From JAVJUV01 sp047314965 (GTDB lineage: Bacteria > Pseudomonadota > Alphaproteobacteria > Rhodobacterales > Rhodobacteraceae): a stretch of DNA of 64,000 nt. The notes under the pieces were generated by a model. The model did not search any database and was not told the DNA's origin. It saw only the letters and a program-made list of their open reading frames with translations. The translations under genes and the position numbers were made by a program. Within the stretch, counting starts at the first letter, position 1. The number at the start of each line of letters is the position of its first letter. Positions 17,845-25,681 of the stretch are shown here, in pieces. The DNA lies in the NCBI RefSeq assembly GCF_047314965.1, contig NZ_JBLBVK010000048.1, forward strand, positions 95,456-159,455. The letters are read 5' to 3'.

Positions 17845-19878
17845 TTACGTCCCCGCCGGCTCGGCATTCAGCACCGCTTCGGCTTCAACCCTCAAATTCT
17901 GCGTCTTGCCGCAGGCCAGATCGATCACGCGGCGTGCGAATTCCATCGCTTGGCCCGTGTCGTTGGCCTTGAGGGCAGCACGCATGAGCAGAGCCCAGAC
18001 CCCGATCCTTTCAGAGAGGAAGTCGGTCGCTATCGGTCCCAGTTTCAGAACCTCTTCGAACTCGCCCCGGTCAAAAAGCACGCGCGCGCGCCAGAGGTCG
18101 AACTCGGGAAGCGGCGTCGGAAGCAGATTTGCTTCGATCGCCAGAGATTCCAGCTGTTCGAGATCGCCATTGCGCCCCGCCTCGCGAACCCGCTCGACCA
18201 GTTCTACCCGAAAATCGCGCACCGCGTTGCGCAGCTCGGGATGGCGCGGGCACGCGTCGGTCAGCATGGTGAGCGCTTGAATACGTTCGGCCGTGTGTTC
18301 GAGTTCGCGGGCGCATGCGACCCAGTGGCCGATCAGGGAGACCAGTGCTTCGTCCCGGATGCGATCCTGCTCATGGAGTTCTCGCCATGTTCCGAGCACC
18401 CTGGCAGCCTGGTCGAGATCGCCGCGCTCGGAAAGGAAAGATGCGGCCTCGAGGATTTCGGACGCTGTCCAGTCCTGCGTGATTGCATGCCATGGAGCGG
18501 TTCCGTTCAACTCCATGAGCCGAAGCCGATCGGCAGCAGGCAAGCTCGAGAGAAGGTCGGCGGCTTGTTCTGAGGTCAGCACTGCAAGCAGGTTGAATTC
18601 CTCGGTCAGTGCAATGTCGACTATTAGGGCGCGTGCCCGCAGGAGCGCGCTGTTCTGGCAGAAAGCGGCGAGAGCGAACTCGAACGCGTCGTCGAACTCG
18701 CCCGCTTCGGTCGCCAGCAGCGCGATCTGGATCAGTTGTTTCGCAGGGAGGGACTGGAAGCCCTGGGGCGCGCTTGCCGCGAAATCCAAGGCAAGATCGA
18801 AAAGACCCAGGTTGCCCGCCTTTGTTACAAGTTCCGAGATCTCGTCGATTGAGAGGAGTTCCGGCTCTGTCGACAGAGCGGTTTCAAGAAAGGCTTTTCG
18901 TGCCTCGTCTCGCTTCTCCGATACGCCCGAGAGAAGCTCTCTCGTTGTTTCACACTGAGCTTGAAGAAGCTCAAGCCTTCCCAGCAAACGCTGATACTCG
19001 CCGCGCGACAGCGCCGCGTTGACCTGTGGCTTCAACAGTTCCTCTGCCGGAATGTCGCGGTTCTGGCTGATGTAGCTTACTGTCGAAGGCGCAACGAAGT
19101 GGTGCATCCATTCATCCATCAGCGCGTCGCTGAACGGAGCTGTGAAATGCGCAAGGCTGGTGCTTTCATCTTCGATCGCGGCGGACTGGCCGTGTTCTTC
19201 CATAAGGTCCGTCGGATCAAAGAAGTTCAGGCCTTGTGCCATGACTTCTTCGCGCACCAGTTTGATGAAGCTGGAGCGAGACCCGATGGTGATGCCGTCC
19301 GGCTTTCGCGCGTCGACATGAGAGATAAAGAGGACTTCGGGCAGAATACCATGAAGTTCCTGAATGTCGCGGCGCAGGCTCTCGCGGCAGGCAATCCTCA
19401 GGTGGATTCGACCCAGCGTTGCCGACTCGTCTTGCTGCTGCTCTGTTGCGGCCCATTCTCGTGCCAGGAAGTCGGGCAGCGCGTCGCGGTCATCTGAAGC
19501 GGCATGAGACCAGAACTCCTGGGCCCGGTTCCCATCCGAAAAGAACTCGTTGAATGCCAGCCTGAGATAGTTGAGCTGAATCGAAACGCCGTCGACGGTG
19601 ATTTCCTTCGCCGAGGCAAGCTCGACGACGTAGAGATGCGACGGATCGTGACGCTGGGCTGAGATGGCTCCAAGGTCATGGGATCGGGAGATCAGCGGCC
19701 AGATATCGGCAGGGATTTCGATTTCGCCGCGCATGAAGCGCGCCAGTTGAACGGCCTCGGCAGGAGAATGGCAATAGCCATAACACCGGCTGAGGTTCAG
19801 CCGGAAGCCATGCCGCGATTGGCCGTTTTTCAAAGGTGTCGTGATCCGACAGGATCCGATAGGCGAAATTGTGAACAT
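17845..19878 (-). CDS. GSCFA/SGNH-like N-terminal domain plus helical-repeat protein in capsule operon
   Basis: A 677-residue protein. The ATG at 19878 (MFTISPIGSCR) is chosen because GAGGGGG precedes it; a TTG at 19896 is less likely. The first 300 residues resemble SGNH-type GSCFA/WcbI capsule proteins: IGSCRITTP as a possible nucleophile block, LFISHVDARKPDG in the middle and LAHFTAPFSDALMD as a possible Asp/His block. The rest, from about 310 to the end, is alpha-helical repeat sequence rich in Leu, Ala and Glu, like TPR arrays. WcbI-type proteins act in capsule formation, possibly acyl transfer or removal. The assignment rests on motif pattern and operon position only; a plain TPR scaffold is the alternative. 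Confidence 0.6.
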   Translation of the reverse strand: MFTISPIGSCRITTPLKNGQSRHGFRLNLSRCYGYCHSPAEAVQLARFMRGEIEIPADIWPLISRSHDLGAISAQRHDPSHLYVVELASAKEITVDGVSIQLNYLRLAFNEFFSDGNRAQEFWSHAASDDRDALPDFLAREWAATEQQQDESATLGRIHLRIACRESLRRDIQELHGILPEVLFISHVDARKPDGITIGSRSSFIKLVREEVMAQGLNFFDPTDLMEEHGQSAAIEDESTSLAHFTAPFSDALMDEWMHHFVAPSTVSYISQNRDIPAEELLKPQVNAALSRGEYQRLLGRLELLQAQCETTRELLSGVSEKRDEARKAFLETALSTEPELLSIDEISELVTKAGNLGLFDLALDFAASAPQGFQSLPAKQLIQIALLATEAGEFDDAFEFALAAFCQNSALLRARALIVDIALTEEFNLLAVLTSEQAADLLSSLPAADRLRLMELNGTAPWHAITQDWTASEILEAASFLSERGDLDQAARVLGTWRELHEQDRIRDEALVSLIGHWVACARELEHTAERIQALTMLTDACPRHPELRNAVRDFRVELVERVREAGRNGDLEQLESLAIEANLLPTPLPEFDLWRARVLFDRGEFEEVLKLGPIATDFLSERIGVWALLMRAALKANDTGQAMEFARRVIDLACGKTQNLRVEAEAVLNAEPAGT

Positions 19879-19904
19879 CTCTGTGAGCCCCCTCAACAGT
19901 GTTC

Positions 19905-21281
19905 CTAGAGTGACCAGTAGGTGAGAGCCTTTGCAGTTTCCGAATGGCGGTAGAAACCTTTCACATCCATCAGGATGCCACCGGACTTGATCCGGTTCAG
20001 GAAATGCGAGTCCTCGATGTATTTGCGATGCGGTGTCGACAGGATCATCATGTCGAGCCCGACGAAATCTTCCGTTTCACACAGTTCGAACCCAAGCGCT
20101 TTCGCTTCGGCGGGGTCGCAATGCGGATCGTGCACGAGGGGGGTCATGCCGTACCCGCGAAGGATTTCCACCAGTTCCAACGTTTTTGAGTTGCGAATGT
20201 CCGGTACGTCTTCCTTGAAGGTGATGCCGCAGATGCCGATGCGCATGTCGCGCACCGAACCGCCGCGCTCGATCATCAGGCGCAAGGCGGCATTTGCCAC
20301 GTGGCGTACCATGCCATCGTTTGTGCGACGTCCGGCAAGAATGACCTGCGGATGATGGCCAACCTTTTCGGCCAGCATCGAAAGATAGTAGGGGTCCACC
20401 CCGATGCAGTGTCCTCCGACGAGACCCGGCGTAAAAGGAAGGAAGTTCCACTTGGTGGCGGCCGCGTCGATCACATCTCGAGTGTTGATGCCGATCTTGT
20501 CGCAGATCAGCGACATCTCGTTCATCAGAGCGATGTTGATGTCGCGTTGAGTATTCTCGAGCACTTTTGCAGCCTCGGCTACCTTGATGCTTTCGGCGGC
20601 ATGAAGCCCGGCCGAGACGACGAGGTCGTAGACCGCGCTGACCCGCTCCAGTGTTTCGGGTGTGTCGCCGGAAACCACCTTGGTCACGTTTTCGATTGTA
20701 TTGACCTTGTCGCCTGGATTGATCCGTTCGGGGCTATAGCCAAGCCCGAAATCGGCGCCGGCTTTCAGTCCGGAAATGCGTTCCAGAATGGGCGCGCAGA
20801 ATTCCTCGGTTACACCAGGGTAAACGGTGGACTCGAAGACAACTACATTGCCTGGCTGAAGAACGGGCGCGATCGCTTCGCAAGCCGATTTCAGTGGGGA
20901 GAGATCCGGCTGGCGCGCGTCGTTGATAGGCGTTGGAACCGTGACGATATAGAAAGTGGCATCAGCGACAGCAGAAATATCGGTTGTAGCTACGAGACCG
21001 GACCGCTGCAGTGCGAGGTTTCCGATTTCGTGTGTCGCGTCGTAACCCTTGTTGATTTCAGCGACACGTTTTTGGGAGATGTCAAAGCCTACGACGCGCT
21101 CAAACTTGTTGGCGAGGTGCACGGCCAAGGGCAGGCCTACGTATCCCAGACCGACCAGCGCGATGTCTTCGAAGGTTGCCTTCCTTCTTGGCCGTCGCGA
21201 GACTTTCCGGGATTGTTTCTCTGCACGTCTGACCTCAATCGCGTTGGCGAGGCCATGATCGTTTAGAGTATGCGTGGACAT
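19905..21281 (-). CDS. nucleotide-sugar 6-dehydrogenase (UDP-HexNAc dehydrogenase type)
   Basis: A 458-residue UDP-glucose/GDP-mannose dehydrogenase-family enzyme. It has the Rossmann motif IALVGLGYVGLPLA, FESTVYPGVTEE, GYSPERINPGD and the catalytic cysteine in GGHCIGVDPYYL, which is typical of the WecC/WbpA/TviB branch that oxidises UDP-N-acetylhexosamines to uronic acids. The start at ATG 21281 is supported by GGAGGGACAG directly before it; a longer GTG start at 21293 would consume that ribosome site. It is the first gene of the capsule operon, so its upstream DNA carries the operon promoter, including a CtrA-type box at 21306-21320. Confidence 0.87.
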   Translation of the reverse strand: MSTHTLNDHGLANAIEVRRAEKQSRKVSRRPRRKATFEDIALVGLGYVGLPLAVHLANKFERVVGFDISQKRVAEINKGYDATHEIGNLALQRSGLVATTDISAVADATFYIVTVPTPINDARQPDLSPLKSACEAIAPVLQPGNVVVFESTVYPGVTEEFCAPILERISGLKAGADFGLGYSPERINPGDKVNTIENVTKVVSGDTPETLERVSAVYDLVVSAGLHAAESIKVAEAAKVLENTQRDINIALMNEMSLICDKIGINTRDVIDAAATKWNFLPFTPGLVGGHCIGVDPYYLSMLAEKVGHHPQVILAGRRTNDGMVRHVANAALRLMIERGGSVRDMRIGICGITFKEDVPDIRNSKTLELVEILRGYGMTPLVHDPHCDPAEAKALGFELCETEDFVGLDMMILSTPHRKYIEDSHFLNRIKSGGILMDVKGFYRHSETAKALTYWSL

Positions 21282-21305
21282 CTGTCCCTCCACTAAGCAG
21301 CAAAC

Positions 21306-21320
21306 TTAAGGAAGGGTTAA
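21306..21320 (-). promoter_or_regulatory. CtrA-type box TTAA-N7-TTAA before the capsule operon
   Basis: On the minus strand the sequence reads TTAACCCTTCCTTAA, an exact TTAA-N7-TTAA as recognised by the cell-cycle regulator CtrA in Alphaproteobacteria. It lies 25-39 bp before the chosen start codon of the first capsule gene. Such closeness suggests overlap with the core promoter or early leader. The match is seen directly; CtrA binding is inferred. Confidence 0.5.
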
Positions 21321-21603
21321 CGGTCGATTGTGGCCCAAATGTGCACAAATAAAGATTTCTGGCGCGACTTGAGAGAAGTGCCGAATCCCCGGGAAATCCT
21401 TGAAATTCACCGGCGAGCCGGCTCAGGTGACCTCTTCGGCATGTTCTGGTCAAACATGGCCCGAAATCTCCTCACAATTCGCGGCTTTTCCCGGTTTGCC
21501 ATCGACACTTTCTGTCGAGAGTCGCTTTGATTCGAGGGAGATGACTGAAGTGACTTGAAAGGGACCGAACGAGCAGCGCTGCGTCCGGCCCCTGGATTCT
21601 TCC
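21321..21603. other. intergenic region between capsule operon and RTX gene
   Basis: No gene is supported. A 66-codon open frame on the plus strand (21330-21530) has no ribosome site. The part nearest the capsule operon is AT-richer (for example CAAATAAAGATTTCTGG), as expected for its promoter; the part nearest 21603 is downstream of the RTX gene and has no clear terminator. Confidence 0.45.
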
Positions 21604-23376
21604 TCAGAAGATGAAGATGTCGGTTGCCTCGAGATCCGGCGTGGATGTCAGGCTGGCGAAGAGCATCGCTTCCCCGGTGCCGTTTCCGTCTTCGTCGAAG
21701 TAGAGATTTCCGTTGCCGGTGTCGTAGATGATCCGCTGATCGGCGGTATCCGCGATCCCGCCTGCCGCGACGTGGAACGCGCTTGCACTCAACGCACCTT
21801 GAACAAGCCCGGTAAAGATTTCACCTGCGAGCATGAGCATGTCGATGCCGGCTTCGAAGTCGAGAATGCGATCCACATTCGATGCCGCAAGCGCTGTGTC
21901 GAAGACGAACTGGTCGGCACCTGCACCGCCAAGAAGCGCGTCTTTCGCATCGCCGCCGTTGAGAATGTCGTCGCCGGCGTACCCATTGAGGATGTTGCGA
22001 CCTGCGTCGCCGGTGATGATGTCGTTGGAGTTCGTGCCAAGGACGTTCTCGAAGCCGGAAATGACATCCCCTTCCGCGTCGCCGCCGGAGGCCGACTGGA
22101 AGCCAGACGCATCGGCATTGAGATCGATCACGATTCCGTCCGCAGAGTCGGTATATTGCAACGTGTCCACGTCCGCCCCGCCATCGAGGGTATCGGCGCC
22201 TTCGCCGCCACGGATTGAGTCGCGTCCGGCACCACCGGAGATCATGTCGTCTCCACCGAAACCGATGAGGTAGTTCGCGGCGTCATCGCCCGTAATGATG
22301 TCGCCGTGATCCGAGCCCTGGACGTTCTCGAAGCCGCTGATCACGTCGCCATCGGCATCGCCACCGGACACTTGCTCGGAAACGGAGAGATCGACTGTGA
22401 CGCCTTCCACGGACTCGACATACCGAAGCCAGTCGATGCCCTCGCCGCCGTCCATCGTGTCGGCACCTTCGCCGCCGCGAATGACGTCATCTCCGCCGCC
22501 GCCATTGATGATATCGTCGCCATCGTAGCCGAACAGGATGTTCCGACCGTCGTCTCCGGTGATTGTGTCCGCAAAATCAGAGCCATAGACGTGCTCGAAG
22601 TTCACGATCGTGTCGCCTTCAGCATGGCCGCCGGAGGCCTGCTGCGTTCCGTTCGCGCCAAGGTTGAGGTCGATCTGCACGCCTGCATTCGAACCCAGGT
22701 ATTGAATTACGTCTTCGTCGGCGCCACCGTCGAGACTATCGGCGCCTGCGCCGCCAATGATGGTGTCCTTTCCGTCGTCACCTTGAATGGTGTCGTCGCC
22801 CGCATTGCCGATGAGCAGATCGTTGCTCCCAAGACCGATCAGAATGTCGCGGCCATCGTCGCCGGTCAGCACATCGTCTTGCGGTGTGCCGATCTGTTCG
22901 TCGGGCGCTTCCTCGATCAGGATCGTCGTGCTGGTGACGGTTGAAGAAACCTGATCCTCGATCACGTTGATGTTCAGGTCCCTTTTGCCAAAGTCGTTGG
23001 CTGCGCCAGTGTAAAGGATCGCCTGTGTGTTCTCGAGGAAGTTCTTTATGTGCGGCAGTTTACCGATCAGTTGGATAGCACCGGATCCGTTGCCGATCAC
23101 CTGTACCTTGTCGGTCGAGAGTGCCTCGAAGGTTCCCGCGCTTGCCGCGAACTCGACAACGATGTTCTTGTTGCCCTGCGCCTTGGCCTTCCATTCGACC
23201 GAAGAGAGGTCAAGAGCACTTGGCGCATCTTCAACAACAACCAGTTGATTTGGCAGGTTGGAAAGATCAACCGGCGAGTTTTTCGCCGCCTCGGAAATGA
23301 TTTGTCCCGGTGGAACGTCGGAATCCTGGTTGAAAGTCTCAGGAAAGCTGAAATTCGGATTATTGAATGGCGGCAT
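21604..23376 (-). CDS. RTX-type calcium-binding secreted protein with three long tandem units
   Basis: A 590-residue acidic protein without signal peptide. ATG at 23376 is chosen (MPPFNNPNFSFPE, with GGGAAG upstream). Residues about 1-170 form a unique N-terminal part. Then come hemolysin-type nonapeptide blocks (GGAGADSLDGG, GGEGADTMDGG, GGEGADTLDGG) separated by repeated modules of about 110-120 residues, each ending in a GDxIxxFExVxGxxxxDxITGDD-like segment; at least three copies are evident. The C-terminus has the FVFDTALAASNVDRILDFEAGID type of RTX end and FDEDGNG. RTX repeats bind calcium after type I secretion. No TolC/ABC secretion gene is in the window, so the exporter is elsewhere. 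Confidence 0.82.
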   Translation of the reverse strand: MPPFNNPNFSFPETFNQDSDVPPGQIISEAAKNSPVDLSNLPNQLVVVEDAPSALDLSSVEWKAKAQGNKNIVVEFAASAGTFEALSTDKVQVIGNGSGAIQLIGKLPHIKNFLENTQAILYTGAANDFGKRDLNINVIEDQVSSTVTSTTILIEEAPDEQIGTPQDDVLTGDDGRDILIGLGSNDLLIGNAGDDTIQGDDGKDTIIGGAGADSLDGGADEDVIQYLGSNAGVQIDLNLGANGTQQASGGHAEGDTIVNFEHVYGSDFADTITGDDGRNILFGYDGDDIINGGGGDDVIRGGEGADTMDGGEGIDWLRYVESVEGVTVDLSVSEQVSGGDADGDVISGFENVQGSDHGDIITGDDAANYLIGFGGDDMISGGAGRDSIRGGEGADTLDGGADVDTLQYTDSADGIVIDLNADASGFQSASGGDAEGDVISGFENVLGTNSNDIITGDAGRNILNGYAGDDILNGGDAKDALLGGAGADQFVFDTALAASNVDRILDFEAGIDMLMLAGEIFTGLVQGALSASAFHVAAGGIADTADQRIIYDTGNGNLYFDEDGNGTGEAMLFASLTSTPDLEATDIFIF

Positions 23377-23939
23377 GACTTTTACTTCCCAACTCACTCA
23401 AGAATGCAGCGACAGCTAAGGCTTCTGTCTTGCATCCCTCGTCTTCAATGTCCGCGAATTCACACGGCAGCTTGCACTTCTCGGTACATCCCAGCAGCGG
23501 GCGACCTTCTCAGGGAGCGGGTATTAAGGTTAACGGCGGTTACAGGATGGCGAGGCTGGGACAAATATGTGGCGTCGGCTTCCTGAGGCGGATTTCCAGA
23601 TTTTCGGGGTGCGGGTTAGGGGGATTTTCCAGGCTCTGAAGAAGAGATTTGGAGATTTGAAAATTTATTTAAAAACATGTAATTAACGGAAATTATAAGA
23701 CGTGGACTAGCGGCGACTTCGGAGCTGGCGCCAATCTCGCAACTCTCAACGGAGTGTTTCTGTATCGGCAACCAATCACGCACGAACTGCCGGGTTAGTT
23801 TTGAATTTGGGGCGAACAATCCGGCGTCCGGAGCGTAGGACCCCGATATTCCCGGGGATAATACCCATTCTTTCCGCCTCACCTTGATTTCGTTCGATGC
23901 GGCAGCCTATGCATTTCAAAACTGGGGGATGGAGCGCTC
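23377..23939. other. long intergenic region with an AT-rich core
   Basis: About 560 bp between divergent genes. The core around 23650-23700 is strongly AT-rich (GATTTGAAAATTTATTT, AATTAACGGAAATTAT) against a GC-rich background, so it is a good promoter or nucleoid-protein binding site. A minus-strand frame of 88 codons (23616-23882) lacks domains and a ribosome site and is not accepted. No strong hairpin was found. Confidence 0.5.
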
Positions 23940-25613
23940 ATGGGCAAAAAACACGGTGGACACCTACTGGTCGAATGCCTCCGGGCTCTGGGGGCGAAAA
24001 AGGGCTTCGGCGTGCCGGGCGAAAGCTATCTGGCGGTGCTGGATGGTCTTTATGACACCAAGGGTGAACTGGACCTTGTCCTTTGCAGGAACGAGGGCGG
24101 TGCCGCGTTCATGGCTGCAGCTTATGGCAAGCTGACTGGGCAGCCGGGCCTATGTTTCGTCACACGTGGGCCGGGAGCCACAAATGCCTCGATCGGCGTG
24201 CACACGGCAATGCAGGACAGCTCTCCCATGATCCTGTTTGTCGGCCAGATCGACACGGCGACACGCGAGCGCGAGGCGTTTCAGGAGGTCGATTACCGTG
24301 CCTTCTTTGGTCCGATCGCAAAATGGGCGACAGAGATCGATCATGTCGACCGCATCCCCGAGATTCTCTCGCGGGCCTGGACGACGGCGATCAGCGGGCG
24401 GCCCGGCCCCGTTGTTGTTGCCTTGCCAGAGGATATGCTGGCCAGTATGCCAAGTGTTCCGGCGCTTTCCCGGGCCGTTACCGTAACACCACCCGCTGCA
24501 TCGGCAGAGACGCTTCTGGACGTCCGGAATGCTCTCGCCGCGGCGCGCCGGCCTGTAATCCTGATGGGTGGTGGGGGCTGGACGGCAGAGGGTTCCGCAA
24601 CTTTGAAATCCTTTGCCGAAGCTTCGGACATCCCAGTGATTGTCGCGTTCCGGTATCTGGATCGATACGACAATCACTCGCCTACCTATGCGGGTGACGC
24701 AGGCGTGGGGATGCTGCCTGCCATACGCGAGACCTTGACCCGGTCCGATCTGATCCTTGCCCTTGGTGTACGCTTTGGTGAAATGACGACGGGTGCCTAT
24801 ACCCTTTTCGATCTTCCCGACATGGCGCAAACCCTGATTCATGTGCATGGCTCCGACCGTGAGCTCGGGAAGATCTATCAGCCCGACATCGCCGTGCACG
24901 CATCGGCCGACGGGTTCGCACGCGCGCTTGCGGCTCAGCCCGTGAAAGGCGACTGGGCCGAGTGGCGCAAGACTGCGCGGGAAGGCTACGAAGCGACGTT
25001 CGATCTTCCGGAACAACCGGGGCCGGTCGACATGTCCAAGGTCATCGCCTATCTGCGCGAGCATCTGCCGGAGGATGCCATCCTGACAAACGGCGCTGGC
25101 AACTTCGCCATCTGGCCGAACAAGTACTTCCGCTTTGGCCCGGGGCAGCGCCTTTTGGCACCGCAATCGGGTGCAATGGGCTATGGGCTGCCCGCGGCGA
25201 TTGCCGCCAAGGTCGCGCATCCGGAACGGCCAGTCGTTTGCATTGCCGGTGACGGCGATTTTCAGATGAACGCGGTCGAACTTGGGACCGCCATGCAGAT
25301 CGGAGCGACGCCGGTCGTGCTGATCCTGAATAACGGGACATACGGGACGATCCGTATGCATCAGGAACGCCATTTTCCGGAACGCGTGTCGGGAACGGAC
25401 CTGGTCAACCCGGACTTCGCCGCACTTGCCAGCGCTTACGGGTTTCATGGAGAGCGGGTCGAGCGAACCGAGGATTTTGCCGCCGCCTTCGAGCGGGCGA
25501 TGGCATCACCGACCGGAGCCGTTCTGGACCTGGTGATCGCCATCGAGGCTTTGACGCCTCGGCAGACATTGAGCCAGATCCGGCAAATCGGAAAAGCGGA
25601 AACCAAGTCTTAA
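23940..25613 (+). CDS. thiamine diphosphate-dependent enzyme, acetolactate synthase-like large subunit
   Basis: A 557-residue ThDP enzyme. The N-terminal pyrimidine-binding domain has the catalytic glutamate in CRNEGGAAFMAAAYGK and FVTRGPGATNASIG. A middle FAD/DHAP-like domain follows. The C-terminal pyrophosphate domain has the metal motif GDGDFQMN followed by ILNNGTYGTIRM. This organisation fits the acetolactate synthase/benzoylformate decarboxylase superfamily (IlvB-like). No small regulatory subunit gene is adjacent, so biosynthetic AHAS is unlikely; a catabolic decarboxylase or ligase is possible. The gene stands alone between RTX genes. The ATG at 23940 follows GGGGGATGGAGCGCTC. Confidence 0.8.
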   Translation: MGKKHGGHLLVECLRALGAKKGFGVPGESYLAVLDGLYDTKGELDLVLCRNEGGAAFMAAAYGKLTGQPGLCFVTRGPGATNASIGVHTAMQDSSPMILFVGQIDTATREREAFQEVDYRAFFGPIAKWATEIDHVDRIPEILSRAWTTAISGRPGPVVVALPEDMLASMPSVPALSRAVTVTPPAASAETLLDVRNALAAARRPVILMGGGGWTAEGSATLKSFAEASDIPVIVAFRYLDRYDNHSPTYAGDAGVGMLPAIRETLTRSDLILALGVRFGEMTTGAYTLFDLPDMAQTLIHVHGSDRELGKIYQPDIAVHASADGFARALAAQPVKGDWAEWRKTAREGYEATFDLPEQPGPVDMSKVIAYLREHLPEDAILTNGAGNFAIWPNKYFRFGPGQRLLAPQSGAMGYGLPAAIAAKVAHPERPVVCIAGDGDFQMNAVELGTAMQIGATPVVLILNNGTYGTIRMHQERHFPERVSGTDLVNPDFAALASAYGFHGERVERTEDFAAAFERAMASPTGAVLDLVIAIEALTPRQTLSQIRQIGKAETKS

Positions 25614-25681
25614 CTCTAATTTCGGATTTCTCTTCCCGTTCGATGCGACCGGTTGCCGGTCAGCGAAAAGCGGGGCGTGAC

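Noticed and set aside
21700..23000. Regularly spaced DNA repeats, considered as a CRISPR array
   Set aside because: The repeats encode GGxGxDxxx nonapeptides in an open frame and vary at third bases; spacing is that of RTX repeats and there are no unique spacers.
23616..23882. 88-codon minus-strand open frame in the AT-rich island
   Set aside because: No ribosome site and no family-like sequence; its end is the AT-rich core.
24150..25448. 432-codon minus-strand open frame
   Set aside because: Antisense to the ThDP enzyme gene; no domain.
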